A DNA stretch of 64,000 nucleotides from Longibaculum muris (GTDB taxonomy: Bacteria; Bacillota_I; Bacilli_A; Erysipelotrichales; Coprobacillaceae). Both the position numbers and the translations under genes were made by a program. The DNA lies in NCBI RefSeq assembly GCF_004343035.1, contig NZ_SMCQ01000007.1, positions 44,183 through 108,182 of the forward strand, given 5' to 3'. This document shows, piece after piece, positions 50,946-60,141 of this stretch; the stretch's first letter is position 1, and each line of letters starts with the position of its first letter. The notes beneath the pieces were generated by a model, which did not search any database, was not told the DNA's origin, and saw only the letters and a program-made list of their open reading frames with translations.

Positions 50946-51674
50946 ATGAGACAATATATTTATGGAAAAAATACTGTTTTTGAATCTTTAAAGGGAAATA
51001 AACCGGTGTATGAGGTTTATATGATGAAGAATGTAAAAGATGAAAAGTTAATGGCTTTAGCGAAAAAGAAGAATGTGAAAGTGAATATAGTGGCTCAAAA
51101 GAGTGTCTTAAATAATCTTGTTGGGAATGTTGTTCATCAAGGAATTGTGGCACAGGTGGAAGGTTATGATTATTATGAAATTGATGAGATTTTATCATCA
51201 ATTCCGCCTCATAAACAACCACTCTTATTGATGCTTGATGGTTTAGAGGATCCTCATAATTTGGGAGCTATCTTAAGAACTTGTGATTCGATTGAAGTTG
51301 ATGGGGTCATCATTGGTAAAAATCGTAGTGTTGGATTAACTCCAACAGTTGCTAAGGTTTCAACTGGTGCGATTGATTATGTTAAGGTTGCTCAAGTTAC
51401 CAATCTTTCGAGAACTTTAGAAGAGCTTAAGAAAAAAGGCTTTTGGGTTGTTGGTTGTGATTTGGATGAATCTCAGGATTACCGAGCTGTTGATTATAAT
51501 ATGCCACTTGTTGTGGTGGTTGGATCAGAAGGCTTTGGGATATCAAGATTGGTGAAATCACAATGTGATTTTAATGTTGTTTTACCAATGTGTGGGCATG
51601 TGACTTCACTTAATGCTTCAGTAGCGACAGCTTTGATTCTTTATCAAATTTATAATTCTCGTCATCCCCTATAA
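50946..51674 (+). CDS. rlmB: 23S rRNA (guanosine2251-2'-O)-methyltransferase
   Basis: 242 residues of the SpoU/TrmH family: an N-terminal substrate-binding domain (YGKNTVFESLKG), then the knotted SPOUT domain with LDGLEDPHNLGAILRT, VVGSEGFGIS and TSLNASVATALI. It methylates G2251 of 23S rRNA, or a related site. A TrmH-type enzyme is the alternative; context favours RlmB. Confidence 0.88.
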   Translation: MRQYIYGKNTVFESLKGNKPVYEVYMMKNVKDEKLMALAKKKNVKVNIVAQKSVLNNLVGNVVHQGIVAQVEGYDYYEIDEILSSIPPHKQPLLLMLDGLEDPHNLGAILRTCDSIEVDGVIIGKNRSVGLTPTVAKVSTGAIDYVKVAQVTNLSRTLEELKKKGFWVVGCDLDESQDYRAVDYNMPLVVVVGSEGFGISRLVKSQCDFNVVLPMCGHVTSLNASVATALILYQIYNSRHPL

Positions 51675-51691
51675 GAAGAAGGGAGGTAACG

Positions 51692-52306
51692 ATGGAACGT
51701 TACAATGACTATGAATTACTTTATTTGTTTCATTGTGGTAGTGATGAGGCGAAAGAAATTTTATATCATCGCTACTATAAGTTAGTAGCAAAATGGGTTC
51801 AACCTTTTTTATACCATGGTCGTATTCATGGTTGGGAGTTTGAGGATTTTATTCAAATTGGCATGTTAGCCTTCTTTAAGGCTATTGATAGTTATCGTGA
51901 TGATAAACAAACCAGTTTAAAGACGTTTATGAAAGGTAATATTTTAAAACGAGTCATCAGTTGTGTAAGGCAAGGACATTGTATTGAAGAAAAAATCAAT
52001 GCAATTGAGTTTTCATTGGATAATTGGTTGGATGAAGAAGAACAATATCGTTATGAAGATGTTGTCGCAGACCCCAATGAAGATTATCAGCCACATGCTT
52101 CCTTAATTGTGAAAGAACAATCAACATATTATCAAGAGCGAATTTATGCAGTGACTTCCCCTCGTGAATATCAAATCTTACTTTACAAAAAAGCAGGTTA
52201 TGAGGAAGAAGAAATTGCTAAAAAGCTGAATATAACGCTTAGAAGTGTATATAATGCAGTTTATCGTTGTTCAAAGAAGATAGAAGGCATTGACGAGTTT
52301 GAATAA
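51692..52306 (+). CDS. sigH: RNA polymerase sigma factor, SigH-like
   Basis: 204 residues: sigma region 2 (about 25-95: [20 protein letters not shown]) and region 4 (about 150-200, [24 protein letters not shown] and [11 protein letters not shown]). Its place before rpmG-secE-nusG equals sigH in B. subtilis, where it starts the sporulation programme. Sequence alone shows only a sigma-70 family factor. GGGAGG lies before the ATG. Confidence 0.8.
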   Translation: MERYNDYELLYLFHCGSDEAKEILYHRYYKLVAKWVQPFLYHGRIHGWEFEDFIQIGMLAFFKAIDSYRDDKQTSLKTFMKGNILKRVISCVRQGHCIEEKINAIEFSLDNWLDEEEQYRYEDVVADPNEDYQPHASLIVKEQSTYYQERIYAVTSPREYQILLYKKAGYEEEEIAKKLNITLRSVYNAVYRCSKKIEGIDEFE

Positions 52307-52344
52307 ATGTGTTAAATTATAATAACGGTAAAGGAGTGATGGGC

Positions 52345-52494
52345 ATGAAACAAAAAGTTATCTTGGTATGTAGTGAATGTTTGTCACGTAATTATTCAGT
52401 TACAAAAAATAAACGTGTAAACGTAGAAAGATTGGAACTAAGAAAATATTGTAAGAAATGTGGAAAACACACAATTCATAAAGAAACAAAGTAG
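52345..52494 (+). CDS. rpmG: 50S ribosomal protein L33
   Basis: 49 residues, right for L33, with two zinc cysteine pairs (CSEC near 9-12 and CKKC near 37-40). It is the zinc-binding form. The start at 52345 follows AAGGAGTG. Confidence 0.92.
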   Translation: MKQKVILVCSECLSRNYSVTKNKRVNVERLELRKYCKKCGKHTIHKETK

Positions 52495-52504
52495 GAGGAA
52501 GCAG

Positions 52505-52693
52505 ATGAAAATCAAGGAATGGTGTACGCTTAAAGGTATACGAAGTGAAATCAAAAATATCCATTGGTTGACAAAAAAAGAATTAGCTTATAATTCAATG
52601 ATTGTTTTAGTTTTTTGTTTTTTATTCGGAGTATATTTTTATGGCAGTGATGCAATTATTGCATTAATCTTAAAGGCATTGGGGATGAATTAA
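52505..52693 (+). CDS. secE: Preprotein translocase subunit SecE
   Basis: 62 residues: an amphipathic start (IRSEIKNIHWLTKKELA) that clamps SecY, and a single TM helix. This is the short bacterial SecE form. The start at 52505 has AGGAGG upstream. It precedes nusG by 1 bp. Confidence 0.92.
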   Translation: MKIKEWCTLKGIRSEIKNIHWLTKKELAYNSMIVLVFCFLFGVYFYGSDAIIALILKALGMN

Positions 52694-52694
52694 T

Positions 52695-53252
52695 ATGTCA
52701 GGAATGAATGATGAAGGAAGACGCTGGTATGTAGTCAATACTTATTCAGGTCATGAAAACAAAGTTAAAGAAAACTTAGAAAAACGTGTTGAATCTATGG
52801 GGTTACAAGATTGTTTATTCAATATTGTTATTCCTGAACATGTGGAAACTGAAATTAAAGATGGTAAGAAAATCAATAAAACAAAAAACATGTTTCCTGG
52901 ATATGTTTTAGTTGAAATGATTATGACTGATGAAGCTTGGTATGTTGTACGTAATACATCAGGGGTTACTGGATTTATTGGTTCTTCTGGTGGAGGAGCT
53001 AAACCTTTCCCATTACCAAAAGAAGAAATTGATCCAATTTTAAAAAGAATGGGAATTCAAACTTCACAATTGGAAATTGATTATGAAGTTGGCGATGAAG
53101 TGAAAGTTCTTTCTGGACCATTTGCGGGTAGACAAGGAAAAGTTGAAGCGATTGATCGTGAAAAAGAAGTGGCAACTGTTCTTGTTGATTTCTTAGGAAA
53201 TGCAACTCCTATGGAAATTGAATTAGTTCAATTAGAAAGAGTGGATTTATAA
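52695..53252 (+). CDS. nusG: Transcription termination/antitermination protein NusG
   Basis: 185 residues: the NGN domain (WYVVNTYSGHENKVKENL, then MFPGYVLVEM) and the C-terminal KOW domain (VGDEVKVLSGPFAGRQGKVEAI). It binds RNA polymerase and links it to ribosomes or Rho. Confidence 0.95.
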   Translation: MSGMNDEGRRWYVVNTYSGHENKVKENLEKRVESMGLQDCLFNIVIPEHVETEIKDGKKINKTKNMFPGYVLVEMIMTDEAWYVVRNTSGVTGFIGSSGGGAKPFPLPKEEIDPILKRMGIQTSQLEIDYEVGDEVKVLSGPFAGRQGKVEAIDREKEVATVLVDFLGNATPMEIELVQLERVDL

Positions 53253-53256
53253 TGAT

Positions 53257-53277
53257 GAGACCTTTGGGTCTCTTTTT
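53257..53277 (+). terminator. Terminator after nusG
   Basis: GAGACC, short loop, GGTCTC and T-run. Confidence 0.8.
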
Positions 53278-53312
53278 ATTTAAAAAAAGTTTGATAAATT
53301 CAATAAAAACAC

Positions 53313-53340
53313 TTGCATTATTGAAAAGATTATGTATAAT
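53313..53340 (+). promoter_or_regulatory. Promoter of the rplK operon
   Basis: TTGCAT at 53313-53318, 16-nt spacer, TATAAT at 53335-53340. Confidence 0.7.
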
Positions 53341-53349
53341 AATTAATCG

Positions 53350-53410
53350 ACGCAATATGTGTTACTATGCGTGGGAGGATTGACATCCAACTGACCACAG
53401 CACGGACAAA
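53350..53410 (+). promoter_or_regulatory. Putative L11 autoregulatory leader
   Basis: GTGGGAGGA then GACCACAGCACGGAC lie in the rplK leader, matching segments common before rplK in Firmicutes, thought to mimic the L11 rRNA site. Confidence 0.45.
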
Positions 53411-53431
53411 TTTTAATAGGAGGTGTGTCGC

Positions 53432-53851
53432 GTGAGCAAGAAAGTCGTAAGAGTTATGAAAATTCAATTCCCAGCTGGTGGGGCAAAACCAGGTCCAGCT
53501 TTAGCAGGTGCTGGTATTCAAATGCCAAAATTCTGTACAGCTTTCAATGATCAAACAAGAGATCGTATGGGAGAAACTGTACCAGTTGTTTTGACAATTT
53601 ATGAAGATAAGAGCTTTGAATTCGTTTTAAAGACAGCCCCAACTGCTGAAATGATTAAAAAAGCATGTGGTATTAAAAAAGCAGCTTCTGATGCTAAACA
53701 AACAGTTGCTACTTTATCAGCTGATAAATTAAAAGAAATCGCTGAATACAAAATGCCAGATTTAAATGCAAATGATTTAGAAGGTGCAATGAAAATTGTA
53801 GCTGGTACTGCTCGTAATATGGGTGTAAAAGTTGAAGGCTTAGAAGCCTAA
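53432..53851 (+). CDS. rplK: 50S ribosomal protein L11
   Basis: 139 residues. It starts at GTG (53432), 8 nt after AGGAGG; the upstream GTG at 53423 overlaps that site. Typical MKIQFPAGGAKPGPALAGAGI and the C-terminal NANDLEGAMKIVAGTARNMGV are seen. It binds the GTPase centre of 23S rRNA. It is the first gene of rplK-rplA. Confidence 0.95.
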   Translation: MSKKVVRVMKIQFPAGGAKPGPALAGAGIQMPKFCTAFNDQTRDRMGETVPVVLTIYEDKSFEFVLKTAPTAEMIKKACGIKKAASDAKQTVATLSADKLKEIAEYKMPDLNANDLEGAMKIVAGTARNMGVKVEGLEA

Positions 53852-53874
53852 TTTAATGAAGAGGAGAAAAGAAA

Positions 53875-54558
53875 ATGGCTAAAAAAGGTAAAAGATATCA
53901 AGAAGCCGCTGCTCTTATTGAAAAAGGTAAAGCTTACCCAATTGAAGAAGCAGTTGCTTTAGTAAAGAAAACAAGTAATGTAAAATTCGATGCAAGTGTT
54001 GATGTTGTATTCAAATTAGGATTAGACACAAGACATGCTGATCAACAATTACGTGGAGCAATCGTGTTACCACATGGAACTGGAAAAACTAAAAAAGTAT
54101 TAGTTGTTACTCAAGGAGCTAAGGTTGAAGAAGCTAAAGCTGCTGGAGCAGATGTTGTAGGTGGAAAAGAAATCTTAGAAGATATCCAAAAAGGATGGTT
54201 AGATTTCGAAGTTATGATCGCTACACCAGATATGATGGCTGAATTAGGTAAATTAGGTCGTATCTTAGGGCCTAAAGGATTAATGCCTAACCCTAAAACA
54301 GGAACAGTAACTATGGATGTTGCTAAAGCTGTTCAAGAAACTAAGGCTGGTAAAGTGACTTACCGTACTGATAAAGATGGTAATGTGCATATGCCAATCG
54401 GTAGAGTTTCATTTGATGATGAAAAATTAGCAGAAAACTTTAAAGTGATTTATGATTTATTAGTTAAATCTAAACCATCTTCTGCTAAAGGAACTTACAT
54501 GAAGAACGTTGTTATTTCTACAACAATGGGTCCTAGTGTAAAAGTTGCTTCTTTATAA
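53875..54558 (+). CDS. rplA: 50S ribosomal protein L1
   Basis: 227 residues, full length. It shows [19 protein letters not shown], the family signature, and [15 protein letters not shown] end. It forms the L1 stalk and often represses its own operon. It is cotranscribed with rplK (23-bp gap). Confidence 0.95.
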   Translation: MAKKGKRYQEAAALIEKGKAYPIEEAVALVKKTSNVKFDASVDVVFKLGLDTRHADQQLRGAIVLPHGTGKTKKVLVVTQGAKVEEAKAAGADVVGGKEILEDIQKGWLDFEVMIATPDMMAELGKLGRILGPKGLMPNPKTGTVTMDVAKAVQETKAGKVTYRTDKDGNVHMPIGRVSFDDEKLAENFKVIYDLLVKSKPSSAKGTYMKNVVISTTMGPSVKVASL

Positions 54559-54579
54559 GAAGTATAAATTAGTCGCAAT

Positions 54580-54680
54580 CAATATACCGTAGACAGCAAC
54601 GGGGAAACCTTAATTATGTTGCCGAGGTGATATTGTCAACTCACATTGACAAAACTCCCTCGTTTTAGGGAGTTTTTTAA
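54580..54680 (+). promoter_or_regulatory. L10 ribosomal protein leader
   Basis: ACCGTAGACAGCAACGGGG, then TTGCCGAGG, fit the L10(L12)4-binding leader found before rplJ. It is followed by a terminator, which suggests attenuation. Confidence 0.75.
54652..54678 (+). terminator. Attenuator terminator before rplJ
   Basis: AAACTCCCT / AGGGAGTTT, 6-nt loop, T-run. Confidence 0.85.
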
Positions 54681-54725
54681 CGGATATATTGTTGCATATA
54701 TAAAAATTTTATAGGAGGTGTAACA

Positions 54726-55244
54726 ATGTCAAAAGAAATCTTAGAGGCTAAACAACAAGTCGTTAATGAAATTGCTGAAAATTTAAAGAATTCTCAATCA
54801 GCAGTTGTTGTTGAATACCGTGGATTAACTGTAGCTGATGTCACTGAATTACGTCGTGCTTTAAGAGCTGAAAACGTTGGATTCAAAGTGTACAAGAACA
54901 AATTAGCTCAAAGAGCTACAGAAGAAGCTGGTATGGCAGAATTAAACGAATATCTTGTTGGTCCTAATGCAATCGCTTTTGGTCATGAAGATGCAGTGGC
55001 TCCTGCTAGAATTTTAGCAGAGTTCGCTAAAAAACACGAAGCTTTACAAATTAAAGCTGGTTATGTAGAAGGTAAATTCTTACCTAAGGAAGAAGTTATG
55101 GCAGTAGCTAAATTACCTAATCGTGAAGGTATGTACTCAATGTTACTTGCTTGTATGAAAGAACCTGTTGCAAAAGTGGCAAGAGTTATTCAAGCTGTTG
55201 CTGATGCAAAAGGTGGAGAAGAAGCAGCACCTGCTGCTGAATAG
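54726..55244 (+). CDS. rplJ: 50S ribosomal protein L10
   Basis: 172 residues: an RNA-binding start (VVVEYRGLTVADVTELRRALR) and a C-terminal helix that carries L7/L12 dimers. It lies after the L10 leader, to which the L10-L12 complex likely binds. AGGAGG precedes the ATG. Confidence 0.95.
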   Translation: MSKEILEAKQQVVNEIAENLKNSQSAVVVEYRGLTVADVTELRRALRAENVGFKVYKNKLAQRATEEAGMAELNEYLVGPNAIAFGHEDAVAPARILAEFAKKHEALQIKAGYVEGKFLPKEEVMAVAKLPNREGMYSMLLACMKEPVAKVARVIQAVADAKGGEEAAPAAE

Positions 55245-55275
55245 TTAATCAAAAATATCAACGGAGGAAAATAAA

Positions 55276-55650
55276 ATGGCAAAATTAACACATGAAGAAA
55301 TCTTAGCTTACTTAGAAGAAGCTACAATTTTAGAATTAAATGAATTAGTAAAAGCAATCGAAGAAAAATTTGATGTAACTGCTGCTGCTCCTGTAGCTGT
55401 AGTTGCTGGTGGAGATGCAGCTGGTGCTGATGCTGCTCCTGCAAACGTAACAGTAACATTAACTGATGTTGGTGCTACTAAAGTTGCAGTTATCAAAGCT
55501 GTAAGAGAAATCACTGGATTAGGATTAGTTGAAGCTAAAGGTTTAGTTGACAAAACTCCAGCTGAAATCAAAAAAGATGTTCCTGCTGAAGAAGGAGCTA
55601 AGATTAAAGAACAATTAGAAGCTGCTGGTGCAACTGTAGAAGTTAAATAA
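55276..55650 (+). CDS. rplL: 50S ribosomal protein L7/L12
   Basis: 124 residues: N-terminal dimer domain ([22 protein letters not shown] region), an Ala-rich hinge and a C-terminal domain with [19 protein letters not shown], which recruits GTPase factors. It is cotranscribed with rplJ. Confidence 0.95.
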   Translation: MAKLTHEEILAYLEEATILELNELVKAIEEKFDVTAAAPVAVVAGGDAAGADAAPANVTVTLTDVGATKVAVIKAVREITGLGLVEAKGLVDKTPAEIKKDVPAEEGAKIKEQLEAAGATVEVK

Positions 55651-55664
55651 TTGTTACACACATT

Positions 55665-55692
55665 AGAGCCCTTTAAGGGCTCTTTCTTTTTT
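55665..55692 (+). terminator. Terminator after rplL
   Basis: AGAGCCC, TTTAA loop, GGGCTCT, T-rich tail. Confidence 0.85.
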
Positions 55693-55705
55693 AAGGAGAA
55701 AAATA

Positions 55706-56302
55706 ATGGCACATTATTATACAAATAATATTGATTTAAAATCACAAGAAACAAAGATTCCTTTTGATTATCGTGATCATCATTTAACTTTTGTGAGTGA
55801 TTTTGGTGTTTTTTCAAAAGATAGAGTAGATTATGGTTCACGCGTATTGCTTGAATGTATGAACATTTCATCATCTCATCAATCTTTACTAGATGTTGGT
55901 TGTGGCTATGGGACTTTAGGTATTTCTTTGAAAAAAGAATATCCATGGTTGCATGTTGAAATGGTTGACGTGAATGAAAGAGCTGTTCATTTGGCTAATG
56001 AATCAATTCAATTAAATGGTGTGGATGATATTGAGGCTTATGTGAGTTCAATTTATGAAAATGTTTCTCATTGTTTTGATGTGATTGTTTCTAATCCACC
56101 AATTAGGGCTGGTAAAAAAGTTGTTTTTGATATTTTGGAAAAAGCTTATGATCATTTAAACAATCAAGGTGAATTGGTGATTGTGATTCAAAAGAAACAG
56201 GGAGCTCCTTCGGCTAAGAAAAAAATGGAAGAAGTTTTTGGCAATTGTGAAATTGTAAAAAGAGATAAAGGATATTTTATTTTAAAATCGATTAAGCACT
56301 GA
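55706..56302 (+). CDS. Class I SAM-dependent methyltransferase (RsmC/YbxB-like)
   Basis: 198 residues of the RsmC-type fold: SAM site LLDVGCGYGTLGISL and the SNPPIRAG motif (N-P-P) for base N2-methylation. It lies between rplL and rpoB, the same place as ybxB in B. subtilis. It probably modifies a guanine in 16S rRNA. This is inferred from family and place. Confidence 0.88.
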   Translation: MAHYYTNNIDLKSQETKIPFDYRDHHLTFVSDFGVFSKDRVDYGSRVLLECMNISSSHQSLLDVGCGYGTLGISLKKEYPWLHVEMVDVNERAVHLANESIQLNGVDDIEAYVSSIYENVSHCFDVIVSNPPIRAGKKVVFDILEKAYDHLNNQGELVIVIQKKQGAPSAKKKMEEVFGNCEIVKRDKGYFILKSIKH

Positions 56303-56308
56303 TTTTTT

Positions 56309-56336
56309 AAATTTCAAAAGAAATTTTGAAATTTTT
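56309..56336 (+). terminator. Terminator after the methyltransferase gene
   Basis: AAATTTCAAAA, GAAA tetraloop, TTTTGAAATTT, T-run. Confidence 0.8.
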
Positions 56337-56345
56337 GATTTGGTA

Positions 56346-56377
56346 TTGACTTCAACTAGTCTCTATGCTAGTATAAT
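56346..56377 (+). promoter_or_regulatory. Promoter of rpoBC
   Basis: TTGACT at 56346-56351; TAGTAT at 56369-56374 (17-nt spacer) overlaps TATAAT at 56372-56377. The leader is about 85 nt. Confidence 0.65.
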
Positions 56378-56465
56378 ACAATGCCTACTCATGTATAAAA
56401 AGCAGTGTTTTTTCGCTATGCTTTGATGATGGAGATAGAGATAATTGATAAGGAGTGAAGCGGAC

Positions 56466-59400
56466 TTGGAAAAGAATGTAACTCAAGCAAAAAGTCGTAT
56501 TAATCGTCGCAATTATTCAAGAATTAGTGGTTCTTTAGAGCTACCTAATTTAGTAGAAATCCAGACAAATTCTTATGAATGGTTTAAGACTGAAGGGATT
56601 AAAGAGGTTTTTAATGATGTTTATCCTATTAGTAACTTCAATGAAACATTAACTTTAGAATTTGTTGATTGTCGTTTTGATGAACCAAAATATTCAGTAG
56701 ATGAAGCAAAGGATAGAGATGCTAACTATTCAGCACCTATTCGTGCTACCCTTCGTTTAGTGAATAACGGAACTGGTGAAATCAAAGAAAATGAAGTCTT
56801 TATGGGAGATTTCCCTTTAATGACAGATTCAGGTACTTTTATTATTAATGGTGCTGAACGTGTTATTGTTTCACAATTAGTACGTTCACCAGGAGCATAT
56901 TTTGCTGATGCTATGGATAAAAGTGGGAAAACTGTCTTTACTGGAAGTGTTATCCCATCAAGAGGAACTTGGTTGGAATTTGAAAATGACGCCAAGGATG
57001 TTTTAAATGTGCGTATTGACCGTACTCGTAAGATCCCAGGTACTATTCTTTTACGTGCTTTAGGGTTAAGTAGTGATGAAGATATTATTGAGGTGTTAGG
57101 TGATCATGAGTTTATTAGAAATACTCTTGCAAAAGATCCAACACATAACACTGATGAAGCTTTAATTGAAATTTATAACAAGTTAAGACCTGGTGAACCA
57201 GCAACTTTAGAAGGTGCAAATACGCTTTTATTTGCTAAGTTTTTCGATGCAAAAAGATATGATTTGGCACGTGCTGGACGTTTTAAACTAGGTAAGAAAT
57301 TAAGTCTTTTAGATCGTATTACAAATCGTGTTTTGGCTCAAGATGTCAAAGATATTGATGGAAATATTGTGATGGAAGAAGGAACTTTATTAACAAAAGA
57401 TAAAGTTGATCTTTTAGCACCTGTTTTTGCTGCTGGAGCACATTGTATTGATGTGAAAACAAATGAATTAATGAAATCACATGGTAGAGTTCAAGTGATT
57501 GAAGTTTATGTAGATGAATCTAAATCTAAAAAAATGAAAGTTGTTGGAACTGATTTATCATTAGATTGTAAATTTGTTACAATTTCTGATATGTTAGCAG
57601 CTTATTCATATATGTTAAACTTAGTGGATATTTATGATTCATTAGATTTAGCAAGTGACGATAGAGTGAACTTAATGAGCAGAATTGGTCTATTAGATGA
57701 TATCGATCATTTAGGAAATAGACGTGTGCGTTCAGTAGGTGAATTAATTCAAAATCAATTTAGAATTGGTTTATCAAGAATGGAAAGAGTTGTTAAAGAA
57801 AGAATGTCATTATCTGAAGTAGATAGTGTGACACCTCAATCATTAACAAATATTCGTCCATTAACTGCAGCGATGAAAGAATTCTTCTCATCTTCACAAT
57901 TATCTCAATTCATGGATCAAATCAATCCATTAGCTGAGTTAACAAATAAACGTCGTTTATCTGCCTTAGGACCAGGTGGTTTATCAAGAGATAGAGCTGG
58001 ATATGAAGTGCGTGACGTCCATCCATCTCACTATGGTCGTATCTGTCCTATTGAAACTCCTGAAGGTCCAAACATCGGGTTGATTTCAACACTTGCTTCT
58101 TATGCAAAAATTAATAAATATGGATTTATTGAAACACCTTATCGTAAGGTTAATAATAGTATCATTAACGAAAGTGATGTGCGTTATTTAACAGCTGACG
58201 AAGAAAAGAATTATATTATTGCCCAAGCCAAAGTGCAAATTGGGGAAGATGGTCGTATCTTAGATGAACAAGTTATTGCTCGTCATTTAGGAGAAAACAT
58301 TATGGCGAAGCCAGAAGAAGTTGATTTCATCGATATTTCGCCAAAACAAATCGTATCTGTTGCAACATCATGTATTCCATTCCTTGAAAACGATGATGCC
58401 ACTCGTGCCTTAATGGGTGCCAACATGCAACGTCAAGCCGTACCTTTATTAAATCCACATACACCATTTGTTGGAACTGGTATGGAATATCAAGCAGCCA
58501 GAGATTCTGGAGCAGCAGTTGTTGCTAAAAAAGAAGGTTTGGTTACTTATGTTGATGCGAAAAAGATTATTGTTGAAGAAGATACTGGTCCACATAAATA
58601 TCGTTTAACTAAATTTGCGATTTCTAATGCTGGAACTTGTATTAATCATAGACCAATTGTTAAAGTTGGAGATAAAGTCTTAAAAGGGCAAATCTTGGCT
58701 GATGGTCCTTCTATGGAACAAGGTGAATTAGCTTTAGGACAAAATGTCTTAGTTGGATTCATGACTTGGAACGGATATAACTATGAAGATGCCGTTATCA
58801 TGTCTGAAAGATTAGTTAAAGAAGATGTATATACATCAATTCATATTGAAGAATATAGTATTGAATGTCGTGATACAAAATTAGGCCCAGAAGAAATTAC
58901 AAGAGATATTCCTAACGTTGGTGAAGAAGCTCGTAAGAACTTAAACAGCGAAGGTATCATTATGATTGGGGCTGAAGTAAAAGAAGGAGATATCTTAGTT
59001 GGTAAAGTGACTCCTAAAGGACAAGCTGAATTATCTGCTGAAGAAAAACTTTTATTAGCTATCTTTGGTGAAAAATCTAGAGAAGTTAAAGATAATTCAT
59101 TAAGAGTTCCTCATGGTGGAGCTGGTATTGTTCATGATATTAAAGTCTTTGAAAGAAAGAAAGGCGATGAATTACAACCAGGTGTTAATAAGGTTGTTAA
59201 AGTTTACATCGTTCAAAAACGTAAAATCTCTGAAGGAGATAAGATGGCTGGTCGTCATGGTAACAAAGGGGTTATCTCTAAAATCTTACCAATTGAAGAT
59301 ATGCCACACTTAGAAGATGGAACTGTTTTAGATATCATGTTGAACCCATTAGGGGTACCATCTCGTATGAATATCGGACAAGTTTTGGAATTACACTTAG

Positions 59401-60128
59401 GTTATGCTGCAAGAGAACTTGGAATGTACTTTGCAACACCTGCCTTTGATGGTATCAACGCTAAAGATTTGGAAGATATTATGAAAGAAGCAGGAATGCC
59501 AGTTGATGGTAAACAACCTGTTATCTCAGGTCGTACTGGAGAATACTTTGATTCAAAAGTATCTGTAGGTATCATGTATATGATTAAGTTAGCCCACATG
59601 GTTGATGATAAATTACATGCAAGATCTGTTGGTCCTTACTCATTAGTTACACAACAGCCACTTGGTGGTAAAGCACAAAACGGTGGACAAAGATTTGGGG
59701 AAATGGAAGTTTGGGCACTTGAAGCTTATGGTGCTGCTTACACATTACGTGAAATCTTAACTGTGAAGTCTGATGATGTTGTTGGACGTGTAAAAACTTA
59801 TGAAGCGATTGTCAAAGGACAAAAATTACCTGAACCAGGATTACCTGAATCATTCAGAGTATTAAAGAAAGAATTACAAGCCTTAGCATTAGATATTCAA
59901 ATGTTAGATGCTGATGGTCATGAATTAGATGAAAGAAAGATTGAAGATGAAGAACGTCGTTTCCCAACTTCAATTGATACAACTCCAGAACCAGAAGAAG
60001 CAACTCAAGAAGTTGTTGAAGAAGAGGTAGAAGGAGATTTCTTAGAAGAAGATGAATCATTTGATGATTTAGATTCTGTAATTGATGAACTCTTCACTGA
60101 TGATGAAGAAGAAAGTAACGAAGAGTAG
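56466..60128 (+). CDS. rpoB: RNA polymerase beta subunit
   Basis: 1220 residues from a TTG at 56466, 10 nt after AGGAG; an upstream TTG at 56445 is possible. Family segments: [20 protein letters not shown], the rifampicin region ([31 protein letters not shown] in pieces, with no obvious resistance change), [24 protein letters not shown] and [17 protein letters not shown]. The last 60 residues are very acidic, as in relatives. It forms the catalytic core with RpoC, 13 bp downstream. Confidence 0.95.
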   Translation: MEKNVTQAKSRINRRNYSRISGSLELPNLVEIQTNSYEWFKTEGIKEVFNDVYPISNFNETLTLEFVDCRFDEPKYSVDEAKDRDANYSAPIRATLRLVNNGTGEIKENEVFMGDFPLMTDSGTFIINGAERVIVSQLVRSPGAYFADAMDKSGKTVFTGSVIPSRGTWLEFENDAKDVLNVRIDRTRKIPGTILLRALGLSSDEDIIEVLGDHEFIRNTLAKDPTHNTDEALIEIYNKLRPGEPATLEGANTLLFAKFFDAKRYDLARAGRFKLGKKLSLLDRITNRVLAQDVKDIDGNIVMEEGTLLTKDKVDLLAPVFAAGAHCIDVKTNELMKSHGRVQVIEVYVDESKSKKMKVVGTDLSLDCKFVTISDMLAAYSYMLNLVDIYDSLDLASDDRVNLMSRIGLLDDIDHLGNRRVRSVGELIQNQFRIGLSRMERVVKERMSLSEVDSVTPQSLTNIRPLTAAMKEFFSSSQLSQFMDQINPLAELTNKRRLSALGPGGLSRDRAGYEVRDVHPSHYGRICPIETPEGPNIGLISTLASYAKINKYGFIETPYRKVNNSIINESDVRYLTADEEKNYIIAQAKVQIGEDGRILDEQVIARHLGENIMAKPEEVDFIDISPKQIVSVATSCIPFLENDDATRALMGANMQRQAVPLLNPHTPFVGTGMEYQAARDSGAAVVAKKEGLVTYVDAKKIIVEEDTGPHKYRLTKFAISNAGTCINHRPIVKVGDKVLKGQILADGPSMEQGELALGQNVLVGFMTWNGYNYEDAVIMSERLVKEDVYTSIHIEEYSIECRDTKLGPEEITRDIPNVGEEARKNLNSEGIIMIGAEVKEGDILVGKVTPKGQAELSAEEKLLLAIFGEKSREVKDNSLRVPHGGAGIVHDIKVFERKKGDELQPGVNKVVKVYIVQKRKISEGDKMAGRHGNKGVISKILPIEDMPHLEDGTVLDIMLNPLGVPSRMNIGQVLELHLGYAARELGMYFATPAFDGINAKDLEDIMKEAGMPVDGKQPVISGRTGEYFDSKVSVGIMYMIKLAHMVDDKLHARSVGPYSLVTQQPLGGKAQNGGQRFGEMEVWALEAYGAAYTLREILTVKSDDVVGRVKTYEAIVKGQKLPEPGLPESFRVLKKELQALALDIQMLDADGHELDERKIEDEERRFPTSIDTTPEPEEATQEVVEEEVEGDFLEEDESFDDLDSVIDELFTDDEEESNEE

Positions 60129-60141
60129 GAGGGAACAATGA

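Noticed and set aside
55308..55946. Long minus-strand frame over rplL and the methyltransferase start
   Set aside because: It is antisense to two certain genes and starts and ends without any gene signals; it arises from Ala-rich codons of rplL.
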